A stretch of DNA of 63,377 bases from Phenylobacterium sp. (GTDB taxonomy: Bacteria; Pseudomonadota; Alphaproteobacteria; Caulobacterales; Caulobacteraceae), in contig NZ_JAEUMO010000016.1 of NCBI RefSeq assembly GCF_016793285.1, positions 1 through 63,377 of the forward strand, read 5' to 3'. The position numbers and the translations under genes are program-made. Below are positions 34,997 through 44,102 of this stretch, piece by piece. Each line of letters opens with the position of its first letter. Position 1 is the stretch's first letter. The notes beneath the pieces were generated by a model. The model did no database searches. It was not told the DNA's origin and saw only the letters and a program-made list of their open reading frames with translations.

Positions 34997-36487
34997 ATGG
35001 TCGAACGTGTGCTGGTGATGGGGGCCGGGATGGCGGGTCTGTGGACCGCCATGGCGCTGGCCGGTCCCGAGCGCGAAGTCACGGTGCTGGACCGCGATCC
35101 GCCGCCGCCGCCCGGCGGCGCCGACACCGCCTTCGACGACTGGAATCGCCGCGGCGTGGGCCACCTGCGCCACAGCCACGCCTTCCTCGCGCGCCTGCGC
35201 ACCCTGGCCCGCGACCGCCACCCGGCCCTGCTGGAGGCCCTGATGGCCGAGGGTGTGCGCGAGCTGGGCTTCGAAGGCGGACTGCCGGAGAACCTGAAGA
35301 AGGGCTACGTCCCCGCCCCCATCGACCGCGACCTTGCGATCCTGACCAGCCGGCGCACGACCCTGGAACTCGTCATGCGCCGCTACGCCGAGGGCCTGGC
35401 GAACGTGACCATGCGGCCGCAGACCTTCGTGAAGGAGCTGATCGTCGAGGCCGGCGCGGCGCGGCGCGTCACCGGCGTGCGGCTGGAGGACGGGTCCGAA
35501 CTCGCCGCCGACGTCGTCGTCGACGCCACAGGCCGGACCAGCCAGGCCTACGAGCAGCTCCGCGGCCTCGGTGCGGACATCCCGGAGAGTTCCGAGCCCT
35601 GCGGGGTGATCTACTTCACGCGCCACTACCGCCTGCTGGAGGGCCAGAGCGAGCCGCCGCGCACGCGCAACTCGGCCACCGGCGACCTCGGCTATCTCAA
35701 GTTCGGCGTCTTCCCCGGCGACAACGGCTGCTTCTCGATCACGCTGTGCGCGCCCGAGGTCGAGGAGGAGCTGCGCAAGGCCATCGTCGATCCGGACGTG
35801 TTCGACGCCGTCTGCCGCCAGATGCCGGGCCTCGTGCCGTGGGTCGATCCGGAGCGCGCGCGCCCGACCAGCAAGGTGTTCGGCATGGGCCAGCTCGAGA
35901 GCCGCTGGCGCGACGTCGCCCCCGAGGGCAAGCCGGCCGTCCTCGGGCTCTTCCCGGTCGGCGACAGCGTTGTGCGCACCAACCCCCTCTACGGCCGCGG
36001 CTGCTCGTTCGCCGCGGTGAGCGCCCACCTGCTGCTCGACGCCCTGAACGCCAGCCCTGACCCGACCGCGCGCCTGCTCCACTATCGGGCCGGCGTCGAG
36101 CGCGAGCTGCGGCCGTACTACGACGTGATGCGCCAGGCCGACCGCTCGGCGATCAAGCGGGCGAAGGCGGCCCTGGCGCCGGACTCCCGGCCCTCGCTGC
36201 GCGGCCGGATCGTCAAGAGCTTCATGGAGGACGGCATCGCCATTGCGCTGCGCACCGATCTCGACCTGATGCGGGGGTTCCTGAAGGGGTTCCACATGCT
36301 GGAGCACCCGCAGGCGTGGATGAAGCGGCCGAAGAACCTCGCGAAGATCCTGCGCGTCTGGGCCCGCGGGAAGGCGAAGAACGCCGACCTCTACGCTCCC
36401 AGGCCCGGACCGGACCGGCGGCCCCTGTTCGACGCCCTCGGGCTCGACGCCGCCGCCGACGAGCAGCGGGCGCGCGCGGCGGCCTGA
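34997..36487 (+). CDS. FAD-dependent oxidoreductase/monooxygenase
   Basis: Flavoprotein of 496 residues. It has an N-terminal Rossmann motif GAGMAG (in LVMGAGMAGLWTA), the middle DG motif of flavoprotein hydroxylases (GLFPVGDSVVRTNPLYGRGCSFA), and VVVDATGRTSQA. No transmembrane segment is evident. The group is often called squalene-epoxidase-like or FAD-binding monooxygenase, and the substrate is unknown. The ATG at 34997 is preferred, since for the ATG at 34991 the ribosome binding site would abut the start. A GCTAGACT -10-like element is 20 bases upstream. It abuts the convergent acyl-CoA-dehydrogenase-like gene in TGATCA, with no spacer. Confidence 0.82.
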   Translation: MVERVLVMGAGMAGLWTAMALAGPEREVTVLDRDPPPPPGGADTAFDDWNRRGVGHLRHSHAFLARLRTLARDRHPALLEALMAEGVRELGFEGGLPENLKKGYVPAPIDRDLAILTSRRTTLELVMRRYAEGLANVTMRPQTFVKELIVEAGAARRVTGVRLEDGSELAADVVVDATGRTSQAYEQLRGLGADIPESSEPCGVIYFTRHYRLLEGQSEPPRTRNSATGDLGYLKFGVFPGDNGCFSITLCAPEVEEELRKAIVDPDVFDAVCRQMPGLVPWVDPERARPTSKVFGMGQLESRWRDVAPEGKPAVLGLFPVGDSVVRTNPLYGRGCSFAAVSAHLLLDALNASPDPTARLLHYRAGVERELRPYYDVMRQADRSAIKRAKAALAPDSRPSLRGRIVKSFMEDGIAIALRTDLDLMRGFLKGFHMLEHPQAWMKRPKNLAKILRVWARGKAKNADLYAPRPGPDRRPLFDALGLDAAADEQRARAAA

Positions 36488-37738
36488 TCAGATCAGCATC
36501 GAGTTGGGCGGCAGCCCCACGAGGCTGCGCCCGTGCATCTCCAGCACGGCGTCGATGTCGAACACGACGTGGGTCGAGATGACCGCGATGTCGCGCACCG
36601 CGCGCTGGAACGGCTGGTCCAGCATCTGCGCGCCCGATCCCGCCGCCTCGCCCAGCAGCGCCACCGCCTCGCGGCAGAGCTGGACGGCATAAGCCACGCG
36701 CGAGCGGATCGCGATGCGCGCGGCCACCTGCTCCGGTCCCTCCAGCGCCCCCGCGGCGACGTTGTCGCGGCCGGCCCGGCGGATCGTCTGCTCCGCCACG
36801 TCGATCATCACCGCAGCCTTGCCCAGCCGGATCTGCGCCGCCGGGCGGTCGACCTGGCGCGCCTGGGCGCCCATCCGCACGTGCTGCTCCAGCCGCGCGC
36901 GGAACGCCGCCAGCGCCGACCGGGCCGCGCCGACGGCGGAGATCGCCGCGGTCATCGCCAGGAACGGGAGCATGGGCATGGAGTAGATGGGATTCTCGTA
37001 GCCCCGCGAACCGGGCCCCTGCCCCTTCGCCAGCAGATCCATCGCCAGGGTCCGGGCGGCGGGCACGAAGACGTCGCGCACGGCGATGTCGTTGCTGCCG
37101 GTGCCCACCATCCCGGCGATGCGCCAGGTGTCCGGGACCTCGACCTCGGCGGCAGGAATGAACACCGTCAGCACCTGCGGCGGGCCCTCGGGCCGGACGA
37201 CGATGGCGCTGCCGCCCACCCAGTCGGCGTGCATCACGCCGGTGCCCCATTTCCAGCGCGCGGTGACGCGATAGCCGCCTTCGACCGGCACGGCCTGGCC
37301 CGGCGGGGCGCTGACGACGGGGGCCACGATGTAGCGGCCGCCGCCGAATAGCTGCGCCTGCGTCTCAGGCGGCAGGTGCGAGGCGATCCAGTTGTGCTCG
37401 GCGCAGAACGAGGCGACCCAGCCCGTGGAGGCGCAGGCCTCGGCGATCGGCAGGCTGGCGTCGATGAACTGGTCGGGGGTGACCTCCAGGCCGCCGAAGG
37501 CCCGGGGCACATAGATGTAGAAGTAACCCGAGGCCCGGATCGCCGCCCAGATGTCGTCCACCGGCCGGCGGAGGCGTTCGGCCTCGGCCGCGGCGGCGGC
37601 AATGCGGGGCGCGAGCGCCTGCATCCGCGCGACCACGATCTCGGGCGTCAGCGCCGCGAGCGCGTCCGGCGACAGGAAGTCGTCGCCGGCGGGAATGCGC
37701 CGCTCGGCGAGCGGCAGGTCGTTTGCCCCGTCGTCCAT
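36488..37738 (-). CDS. Acyl-CoA dehydrogenase-like flavin monooxygenase (HsaA/HpaB-type oxygenase)
   Basis: Protein of 416 residues with the acyl-CoA dehydrogenase fold. The helical N-terminus reads VDDIWAAIRASGYFYIYVPRAFGGLEVTPDQFIDA; the middle beta domain has VEGGYRVTARWKWGTGVMHADWV; the C-terminal type 2 domain (PF08028) carries RDIAVISTHVVFDID. This pattern is that of reduced-flavin-dependent oxygenases such as HsaA and dibenzothiophene or hydroxyphenylacetate monooxygenases, rather than true dehydrogenases. A flavin reductase partner is not in the window. It is the last gene of a TetR-VOC-oxygenase operon. Confidence 0.82.
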   Translation of the reverse strand: MDDGANDLPLAERRIPAGDDFLSPDALAALTPEIVVARMQALAPRIAAAAAEAERLRRPVDDIWAAIRASGYFYIYVPRAFGGLEVTPDQFIDASLPIAEACASTGWVASFCAEHNWIASHLPPETQAQLFGGGRYIVAPVVSAPPGQAVPVEGGYRVTARWKWGTGVMHADWVGGSAIVVRPEGPPQVLTVFIPAAEVEVPDTWRIAGMVGTGSNDIAVRDVFVPAARTLAMDLLAKGQGPGSRGYENPIYSMPMLPFLAMTAAISAVGAARSALAAFRARLEQHVRMGAQARQVDRPAAQIRLGKAAVMIDVAEQTIRRAGRDNVAAGALEGPEQVAARIAIRSRVAYAVQLCREAVALLGEAAGSGAQMLDQPFQRAVRDIAVISTHVVFDIDAVLEMHGRSLVGLPPNSMLI

Positions 37739-37747
37739 GACGCGACC

Positions 37748-38440
37748 TCAGGCGACGGGCTGCGGAACGGGCGGCGTGGCGTAGGACGCCGCCTTGGCCA
37801 GCACGTCGTCGGGCATGGCCAGCAGGTGCTCGTACACCGCCTGCGGATAGACCATGTGGGGCTTGGCGGGATCGAAGGCCGGCTGCGGCACGGGGCTGGG
37901 CCCCGAATAGGCGGCGGGGGCCTTGTAGCGCTGCGCCTCCTCGGCCGAGATGCCGGCCTTGGCGAGCACGGCCGGATCTATCCAGACCGCCGGATCGACC
38001 GCCACCGCCGAGGTCGCGACCTCCAGGGTCATCCGGTCGGGCCCCGCGAAGTAGATCGACTTGCACATGCCGTGGTCGATGGGCCCGATGACATTGACGC
38101 CGCGGCTGCGGATGCGGTCGCGCATGGCCAGGAGGTCGGCCTCGCTGTCCACGCCGAACGCCAGGTGCTGCAGCGTACCGGCGGCGCTGGGCAGGCCGCC
38201 CGAGCCCGCGTGCGTTCGCCCCACCTCGATGGGGATGTCCGCCACCGCTTCCATCTGGACGATCGAGAAGTAGCTGTGGTCGTTCATGCGCAGGAACGCA
38301 TGCAGGGCGCCCGGCACCCCGTGCATGTCGAAGATCGCCACCAGGGGACAGCCCATCACCTGGGTGAAGAACTCGATGTGTGTCTTGATGTCGGCCGCCA
38401 TGAAGGCGAGGTGGTGGACGCCGGTCGGGTGCTGGCTCAT
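37748..38440 (-). CDS. VOC-family protein (glyoxalase/extradiol dioxygenase fold)
   Basis: Protein of 230 residues. Paired beta-alpha-beta-beta-beta modules are seen, with likely metal ligands His in VHHLAFMA, His in LQHLAFGV and Glu in MTLEVATS. It is shorter than two-domain extradiol dioxygenases, and the last 80 residues (PAVWIDPAVLAKAG onward) are an extension of unknown role. The ATG overlaps the TetR stop (ATGA), and the oxygenase gene follows after nine bases. The context suggests a step in breakdown of a cyclic compound, but the reaction cannot be named. Confidence 0.8.
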   Translation of the reverse strand: MSQHPTGVHHLAFMAADIKTHIEFFTQVMGCPLVAIFDMHGVPGALHAFLRMNDHSYFSIVQMEAVADIPIEVGRTHAGSGGLPSAAGTLQHLAFGVDSEADLLAMRDRIRSRGVNVIGPIDHGMCKSIYFAGPDRMTLEVATSAVAVDPAVWIDPAVLAKAGISAEEAQRYKAPAAYSGPSPVPQPAFDPAKPHMVYPQAVYEHLLAMPDDVLAKAASYATPPVPQPVA

Positions 38441-39099
38441 CTGACGCTCTCCCTGGCTCGGCCCCGTTCGGTCAGGAAGCCCCCGAGCAAGGCCTCCAGG
38501 ATCATCTCTTCGTGGGCAGCGCGGGCCGCCGGCAGATCGGGATCGACGCCGAACCCCTCTCGCATCAGGGGCGCCAGGTTGATCACCCCCACGCCGCCGG
38601 TCTGCAGGGTCACGATCAGCATCTCGGGCGGGAACGGGCGCAGGTCGCCGTCGGCGATGGCCTGACGGGCCAGTTCCGCCAGGCGACGGTTGCGCGGCCC
38701 GATCAGCCGGCGATTCAGCCACTCCAGGCGCTCGCCCCCCGCCATGCCCTCGAGGGCCACGATCCGGCCCAGCGCCGGGTGATTCCAACTGATCTGGAGG
38801 AAGAGCCGCATGGCCATGCGCAACTGGCTGACCGCGGGCAGGTCGCGGGCCACGGCCATCAGCCGCTCCTCCTCGGCGATGACCGCGGCAAGCGCCAGCA
38901 TCGCACTGCGCCAGAGCTGGGCCTTGTCCTGAAAGTGGTAGTGTAGGGCCGGCTGCGAGACCCTGGCCGCCCTGGCGATGCCGCCCAGGGTCACGCGCTC
39001 GAAGCCCAGGCGGGAGAACTGGTCCAGCGCCACCTCACGGATCCGGGCGGCCGTGGCCTCCCCCTTCGGTGTGCTCGACCAGTCGGTGGCGTCAGGCAT
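38437..39099 (-). CDS. TetR-family transcriptional regulator
   Basis: Repressor-type regulator of 220 residues. The N-terminal HTH is clear: IREVALDQFSRLGFERVTLGGIARAARVSQPALHYHFQDKAQLW. A helical ligand-binding domain with no specific signature follows. The ATG at 39099 (MPDATDWSS) is chosen; a longer frame crosses the likely operator. It is divergent from an alpha/beta hydrolase and heads the operon with the VOC and oxygenase genes, so it most likely controls both directions from the inverted repeat at 39122-39143. Confidence 0.87.
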   Translation of the reverse strand: MPDATDWSSTPKGEATAARIREVALDQFSRLGFERVTLGGIARAARVSQPALHYHFQDKAQLWRSAMLALAAVIAEEERLMAVARDLPAVSQLRMAMRLFLQISWNHPALGRIVALEGMAGGERLEWLNRRLIGPRNRRLAELARQAIADGDLRPFPPEMLIVTLQTGGVGVINLAPLMREGFGVDPDLPAARAAHEEMILEALLGGFLTERGRARESVR

Positions 39100-39121
39100 C
39101 GCATTGACTCGGCAATCAGCT

Positions 39122-39143
39122 TTTCTGATTTTGTAGTCAGAAA
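39122..39143. promoter_or_regulatory. Candidate TetR operator
   Basis: TTTCTGA (39122-39128) and TCAGAAA (39137-39143) form a perfect 7-bp inverted repeat with an 8-base spacer, in the 85-base gap between the divergent TetR and hydrolase genes. A TTGACTC at 39104-39110 could serve as a -35 for the hydrolase. Confidence 0.5.
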
Positions 39144-39184
39144 GTGATCCGGCCATCAAGTCGGCGGCAGCGGGGAGAGCGACC

Positions 39185-40336
39185 ATGGCGATCGTGCGGG
39201 AGGCCTACGGCTTCGTTCATGCGGACAACAGCCGGCTGAAGGAGGTCTACGGCGGCCCCTCGGGCCAGGTCTTCGTCGAGTGCATGCGCATCCGGCCCGA
39301 CACGGGCACGTCGAAGACCGCCATCCTGTTCAGCCACCCCATCGGCGGCGGGTCGTTCCTGCCGCTGGTCTCGGCGCTGGCCCGGGCCGGACGCCACGTC
39401 GTCTACTGCAACCCGCGCTACCGCGGGAACGACACGGCGCTCATCATGGAGAAGTGCGTCCTGGACCTGGGCGCCTGCATCGCCGACCTGAAGACCCGCT
39501 TCGGCTATGAGAAGGTGATCCTGGGCGGCTGGTCCGGCGGCGGCTCGCTGTCGATGTTCTACCAGGACCAGGCCGAGCACCCGACGATCACCGAGACACC
39601 CGCGGGCGATCCGATCGACATCAAGGGCGCGGGGTTGCAGCCGGCCGACGGCGTGATGCTGCTGGCGGCGCACATCAGCCGCTCGGTGACCATGACCGAA
39701 TGGATGGACCCCTCGATCCTGGACGAGACGCGGCCTTTCGAGCGCGATCGCGGCCTCGACATCTACGACGCCGCCTGTCCGCAGCGGCCGCCCTACTCCG
39801 CCGAGTTCGTCGCCCGGTTCCGGGAGGCGCAGATCGCCCGCAACCGGCGCATCACCGACTGGGCCAAGGCGCAGCTCGCCGACCTCAACGCCAACGGCGA
39901 TCCCGACGCCGAGCGCTGCTTCGTGGTGCAGGGCACCATGTGCGACGTCCGCTGGACCGACCCCTCCCAGGACCCGTCCGACCGCCGCCCCTACACCTGC
40001 TATCTCGGCGACCCCAGGATCGTGAACGACGGGCCGGTGGGTCTGGGCCGCTTCACCACCCTGCGCTCGTGGCTGTCGCAATGGAGCTACGACGAGAGCC
40101 GCGCCAACGGCGTCACCAACGGCCGCCGGATCAGTTGTCCGACGCTGGTGATCAACAACACCGCCGACCTGGCCTGCACGCCCAGCCACGCCCAGCGGCT
40201 GTTCGACGCCGTGGGCTCGCAGGACAAGTCGATCGTGCATATCGAAGGCGCCGACCACTACTATGCCGAGCGGCCGGATCTGCTGCCCAAGGCGACGGCC
40301 GCGGTCGGCGCCTGGCTGGACGCGCGCGGCTTCTAG
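39185..40336 (+). CDS. Alpha/beta hydrolase
   Basis: Hydrolase of 383 residues. The nucleophile is the Ser in GGWSGGGS. The His is probably in EGADHYYAERPD near the C-terminus, and a candidate Asp lies in NNTADLACTP. HPIGGGS near the N-terminus may supply the oxyanion hole. It has a long lid region (about 150-290). No signal peptide is seen. It is divergent from the TetR-VOC-oxygenase operon and upstream of an aldehyde dehydrogenase, so it may cleave an ester or a ring-fission product from that pathway. A hairpin (40337-40371) follows the stop. Confidence 0.83.
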   Translation: MAIVREAYGFVHADNSRLKEVYGGPSGQVFVECMRIRPDTGTSKTAILFSHPIGGGSFLPLVSALARAGRHVVYCNPRYRGNDTALIMEKCVLDLGACIADLKTRFGYEKVILGGWSGGGSLSMFYQDQAEHPTITETPAGDPIDIKGAGLQPADGVMLLAAHISRSVTMTEWMDPSILDETRPFERDRGLDIYDAACPQRPPYSAEFVARFREAQIARNRRITDWAKAQLADLNANGDPDAERCFVVQGTMCDVRWTDPSQDPSDRRPYTCYLGDPRIVNDGPVGLGRFTTLRSWLSQWSYDESRANGVTNGRRISCPTLVINNTADLACTPSHAQRLFDAVGSQDKSIVHIEGADHYYAERPDLLPKATAAVGAWLDARGF

Positions 40337-40371
40337 AGCCTCGACGGTTCGGACGAACCGCCGACGGCTCC
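40337..40371. terminator. Hairpin after the hydrolase gene
   Basis: GAGCC...GGCTC outer and CGGTTCG...CGAACCG inner pairs form a long imperfect stem right after the TAG stop. No T-tract follows. It may reduce read-through into the aldehyde dehydrogenase gene. Confidence 0.4.
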
Positions 40372-40440
40372 AGGCCGCACTTGACCGACCTGACGTAAGG
40401 GGCGTTGCCTTCCTCCCGACAATTGCTCCGGGAGGATCCC

Positions 40441-41844
40441 ATGTCCGACTACAAGCTGCTCATCAACGGCGCCCTGGTGAAGGGCGACGCCACGCTGGAC
40501 GTGGTCAACCCGGCCACGGAGGAGGTGTTCGCCTCCTGCGCCCGGGCCTCGAAGGGCCAGCTCGACCAGGCGGTCGCCGCCGCCAAGGCCGCTTTCCCCG
40601 CCTGGAGCGCCACCTCGATCGACGAACGCCGCGCGGTGCTCGTCAAGATCGCCGACGCGATCCAGGCCAACCTGAACGACCTCGCCCGCCTGCTGACCCA
40701 GGAACAGGGCAAGCCGCTGGCCGACGCCACCGGCGAGGTGTTCGGCGCCTCGGCCTTCTTCCGCTATTTCGCGAGCCTGGACCTCCCGGCCAGGACCGTG
40801 CAGGACGACGCGTCGGGCCGGGTCGAGGTGCGCCGCAAGCCGCTGGGCGTGGTGGGCTGCATCATCCCCTGGAACTTCCCGATGATCCTGATGGCGTTCA
40901 AGGTCCCGGCGGCGCTGCTGGCCGGCAACACGGTCATCGTGAAGCCTGCCCCGACCACGCCGCTGACGGCGCTGAAGCTGGGCGAGATCATCAAGGACAT
41001 CGTGCCGCCGGGCGTCGTGAACATCATCGCCGACGCCAACGACCTGGGCGGCGAGATGACCCGGCATCCCGATATCCGCAAGATCAGCTTCACCGGCTCG
41101 ACCGAGACCGGCAAGAAGGTGATGGCCTCGGCCGCCGACGCCCTCAAGCGCGTGTCGCTGGAGCTGGGCGGCAACGACGCCCTGATCGTCCTGGACGACG
41201 TCGACCTCAAGGAGACCGCGCCCAAGGTGTTCGGCGCGGCCATGCAGAACGCCGGCCAGGTCTGCATCGCGGCCAAGCGCATCTACGTCCACGAGAGCAT
41301 GTACGACGCCATGTGCGACGAGTTCGCCCGTCTGGCGGGCGAGATGGTGGTCGGCGACGGCCTCGAGCAGGGGGTCCAGATGGGCCCGCTCCAGAACAAG
41401 CAGCAGTTCGACAAGGTCATGGGCTTCATCGAGAGCGCCCGGAAGGATGGCAAGGTCATCGCCGGGGGTGGCCGTCAGGGCGACAAGGGCTACTTCATCC
41501 AGCCCACCGTCGTGCGCGACATCGCCGACGGGACCAAGCTGGTCGACGAGGAGCAGTTCGGCCCGGTGATGCCGGTGATCAAGTACTCCGACCCGGCCGA
41601 GGCCGTGCGCCGCGCCAACGCCTCGATCTACGGCCTGGGCGGCTCGATCTGGGCCAAGGACAGCGAGAGGGCCTGGGGCCTGGCCGAGCAGATGGAGTCG
41701 GGTTCGGTGTGGGTGAACAAGCACGCCGACCTGCAGCCGCACCTGCCCTTCGGCGGCGCCAAGTTCTCCGGCGTGGGCTCGGAGCTGGGCGAAGAGGGCC
41801 TGAAGGAGTTCACCCAGGTCCAGGTCCTCAACATGGCGCGCTGA
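40441..41844 (+). CDS. NAD(P)-dependent aldehyde dehydrogenase
   Basis: Aldehyde dehydrogenase of 467 residues oxidising an aldehyde to the acid. The general base is E241 (LELGGND), the nucleophile C275 (NAGQVCIAAKR), the cofactor region is PWNFPMILMAFKVPAAL and ISFTGSTETGKK, and the C-terminal FGGAKFSGVGSELGEEGL completes the fold. The ATG at 40441 has a strong GGGAGGA ribosome binding site; the frame to 40405 is not needed. The sequence resembles broad-range succinate-semialdehyde/aldehyde dehydrogenases. Its place after the hydrolase suggests a role in the same catabolic block. Confidence 0.92.
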   Translation: MSDYKLLINGALVKGDATLDVVNPATEEVFASCARASKGQLDQAVAAAKAAFPAWSATSIDERRAVLVKIADAIQANLNDLARLLTQEQGKPLADATGEVFGASAFFRYFASLDLPARTVQDDASGRVEVRRKPLGVVGCIIPWNFPMILMAFKVPAALLAGNTVIVKPAPTTPLTALKLGEIIKDIVPPGVVNIIADANDLGGEMTRHPDIRKISFTGSTETGKKVMASAADALKRVSLELGGNDALIVLDDVDLKETAPKVFGAAMQNAGQVCIAAKRIYVHESMYDAMCDEFARLAGEMVVGDGLEQGVQMGPLQNKQQFDKVMGFIESARKDGKVIAGGGRQGDKGYFIQPTVVRDIADGTKLVDEEQFGPVMPVIKYSDPAEAVRRANASIYGLGGSIWAKDSERAWGLAEQMESGSVWVNKHADLQPHLPFGGAKFSGVGSELGEEGLKEFTQVQVLNMAR

Positions 41845-41907
41845 GCGCCTGACCTTCACGGAAAATCGCGAGCGGCGGCTTCGGAGGGGCCGCCGCCCGC
41901 AGATCCG

Positions 41908-43932
41908 TCAGAACCGGTAGGTGGCCCCCACGCGCACCGTCCGCGGCTCGACCACGCGGCTCAGACGCCCTTCGGTCGGCGCGGCGTCGAAGGCGGGCAC
42001 GAAGCTCTCGTAGAAATAGGCGATGTCCTTGTCGCGGCTGTTCAGGACGTTCAGCAGCTCGCCGTAGACCTCGATGTCGGCGAACACGCGCGCGCCGCGC
42101 AGGTTGACGACGGTCGATCCCTTGTCGCGCACGGAGTTGTCCTCGATCAGCGGCGACGGGCCGAGATGGCGGACACGCACGCTGGCCTTCCAGTCGTCCG
42201 AGACATAGCTGACGCCCACGGAGCCGGAGTTCTCGAAGGCGTTCGGGATATGGTCGCCGTTGTCGTAGCGGGCGTGGCTGGCCGACCAACTGCCGTCGAC
42301 GGCGAGCCAGTCCACCGGGCGCCAGAAGGCCACGACGTCGTAGCCGCGCCGCCGGCTCGCGCCCGTCGGCTCCACGGCGTTGGAGTCGCCCACGAACCGC
42401 AGCTCGCTGCCCACCTTCAGCTTCCAGTAGTTGGTGGTGAGCGTCAGGCGCCCGAGCTGGAAGCGCGCGCCCACCTCCTCGCCCGTGCCGCGCACCAGGA
42501 TCGGCACGGGCGTCGCGGCGAACCGCCCCCGCACGTCGTTGGAGTGGAAGCCGCGGCCCCAGTCCGCGTAGAGCTCGATGCTGTCGGTGAGCCTGTAGGC
42601 GACGTCGACCTTCGGCGAGACGATGCCGTCGCCGGCACGGCCCACGCCGAGGGCCGCGGCGGCGGCGTCCTTGGCCTCGACGTCGGCGTGATAGTAGTCG
42701 CCGCGCAGGCCGCCGATGATCCGCAGCCCCTCCAGCGGCTCCCAGGTCGCCTCGCCGTAGGCCGCCGCGGAGGCCTCCTTCACCGCATAGAAGCCGAACG
42801 ACGAGACGAGCCGCCGGGACGAGGTCTGCGCCACGCCGACGTTGGAGATGTCGTCGTAGCGGGTCTCGGTCCCGACGCGCACCTGGAGCGTCGGGCCTGC
42901 GACCCAGGTCCGCTCGGCGCGCAGGCCGAGGATCACGCGCCGGTCGAACTGGTGGATCTGCGCGCTCGAGCCGTCGGCGTTGGCGTAGGTCGGGTTGGAG
43001 TACATGTCCCAGTCGTAGGCCTGGCCGTACAGGTTGGCCTTCCAGCCGTCGCCGGTGAGCCTGGCGTTCACGACGAAGCGGTCGGTCCGGCCCGTCGCGG
43101 TCGGATCCGGGGAGCAGAAGACGTCCGCGCAGGCGGACGAGCCCACGATCCGCTCGGGGATCTGCTCGGTCGGCCGCCAGGTCCCGTGATAGCCATGCGC
43201 GGTCAGTTCGAGACGCCCCAGCGGGATGTCGCGGGCGTACTTGGCGAAGGCCGCGTAGTGGCGCAGGTGTTCGGCCTGCTCCCAGCGGCCGTCGTAGACC
43301 TTGCCCTCGGCGACCAGGGTGAACCGGCCGGCCGCCTCGTCGCCGACGCTGCCGCCCGCCGCGATCCGGCCGTAGCCGAACGAGCCAGCCTCGCCCGCCA
43401 CCCAGGGCCGGTCGTAGCCGTCGATCGTGTTCATGTAGATCGCGCCGGCCAGCGCGAAGTCGCCGCCGTCCGCCCGGTACGGGCCCTTGCGGTAGTCCTC
43501 GCGGCTGACGACCTCCGGGATCAGGCCGTTGAGGTCGAGGTAGCCCTGTCCGTGCCCGTGGGTGCGGAAGTTCATCTGCACGTCGTCGATGTAGGTCGTG
43601 AAATCGGTGCCGTGGTCGAGGTTGAAGCCCCGCAGGAAGTACTGGTTGGCCTTGCCCGATCCCGAGTGCTGGGCGGCGATCAGGCCCGGCACGGCCTCGA
43701 CCAGTTCGGCGGGCTTGAGCAGCGGCCGGACCAGCATGTCGGCGCCGGCGATCGTGCCCTCGCTGGCGGCGTGGGCGACGCCGATCTTGGCCTCGCCGCG
43801 GCCGAAGACGACGACCTCCTGGACGCCCGTCGCGTCGTCGGCGGCAGCCGCCGCCTCATCCGCGGCGAGCGCCGGTCCACAGACGAGCCCCGCGCCGAAG
43901 ACGCACAGCGCGGCGAGACTGGCATGACGCAT
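41908..43932 (-). CDS. TonB-dependent outer-membrane receptor
   Basis: Receptor of 674 residues with a signal peptide (MRHASLAALCVFGAGLVCGPALA), a plug domain (VLVRP- and VPGLIAAQHSGSGKANQYFLRGFNLDHG) and a 22-strand barrel ending in the aromatic C-terminal strand VRVGATYRF. The plug carries the His-rich motif FRTHGHGQGYLDLNGLIPE, followed by YRKGPYRADGGDFALAGA, a signature of a TBDR group often linked to metal or small-ligand uptake. The ATG at 43932 gives the proper signal peptide. A palindrome 85 bases upstream has the spacing of a Zur box, so zinc uptake is a possible but unproved role. Confidence 0.88.
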   Translation of the reverse strand: MRHASLAALCVFGAGLVCGPALAADEAAAAADDATGVQEVVVFGRGEAKIGVAHAASEGTIAGADMLVRPLLKPAELVEAVPGLIAAQHSGSGKANQYFLRGFNLDHGTDFTTYIDDVQMNFRTHGHGQGYLDLNGLIPEVVSREDYRKGPYRADGGDFALAGAIYMNTIDGYDRPWVAGEAGSFGYGRIAAGGSVGDEAAGRFTLVAEGKVYDGRWEQAEHLRHYAAFAKYARDIPLGRLELTAHGYHGTWRPTEQIPERIVGSSACADVFCSPDPTATGRTDRFVVNARLTGDGWKANLYGQAYDWDMYSNPTYANADGSSAQIHQFDRRVILGLRAERTWVAGPTLQVRVGTETRYDDISNVGVAQTSSRRLVSSFGFYAVKEASAAAYGEATWEPLEGLRIIGGLRGDYYHADVEAKDAAAAALGVGRAGDGIVSPKVDVAYRLTDSIELYADWGRGFHSNDVRGRFAATPVPILVRGTGEEVGARFQLGRLTLTTNYWKLKVGSELRFVGDSNAVEPTGASRRRGYDVVAFWRPVDWLAVDGSWSASHARYDNGDHIPNAFENSGSVGVSYVSDDWKASVRVRHLGPSPLIEDNSVRDKGSTVVNLRGARVFADIEVYGELLNVLNSRDKDIAYFYESFVPAFDAAPTEGRLSRVVEPRTVRVGATYRF

Positions 43933-44016
43933 GGAACCGGCGGCCCCTTCCCCGAACAACGGACCGCGTCATGGCCGAAGGCGTCGGCGCGCGGCAGTAC
44001 GGAACGGTTTCAGGCG

Positions 44017-44033
44017 ACGTTACGGGATAACGT
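44017..44033. promoter_or_regulatory. Candidate Zur-like operator upstream of the TonB-dependent receptor
   Basis: ACGTTA, five bases, TAACGT: a perfect 17-bp inverted repeat. Its core GTTA-N5-TAAC has the same half-sites and spacing as the Zur box (GTTATAnnATAAC). It lies 85 bases upstream of the receptor ATG and 70 bases upstream of the divergent FkbM-like gene. Confidence 0.4.
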
Positions 44034-44102
44034 AACGGCCGAACGGTCGGCGTCCGGCGCGGCGCCTTCGCGGCGCTTCCGCACGCGTGCTAAGCAGCCG
44101 CG

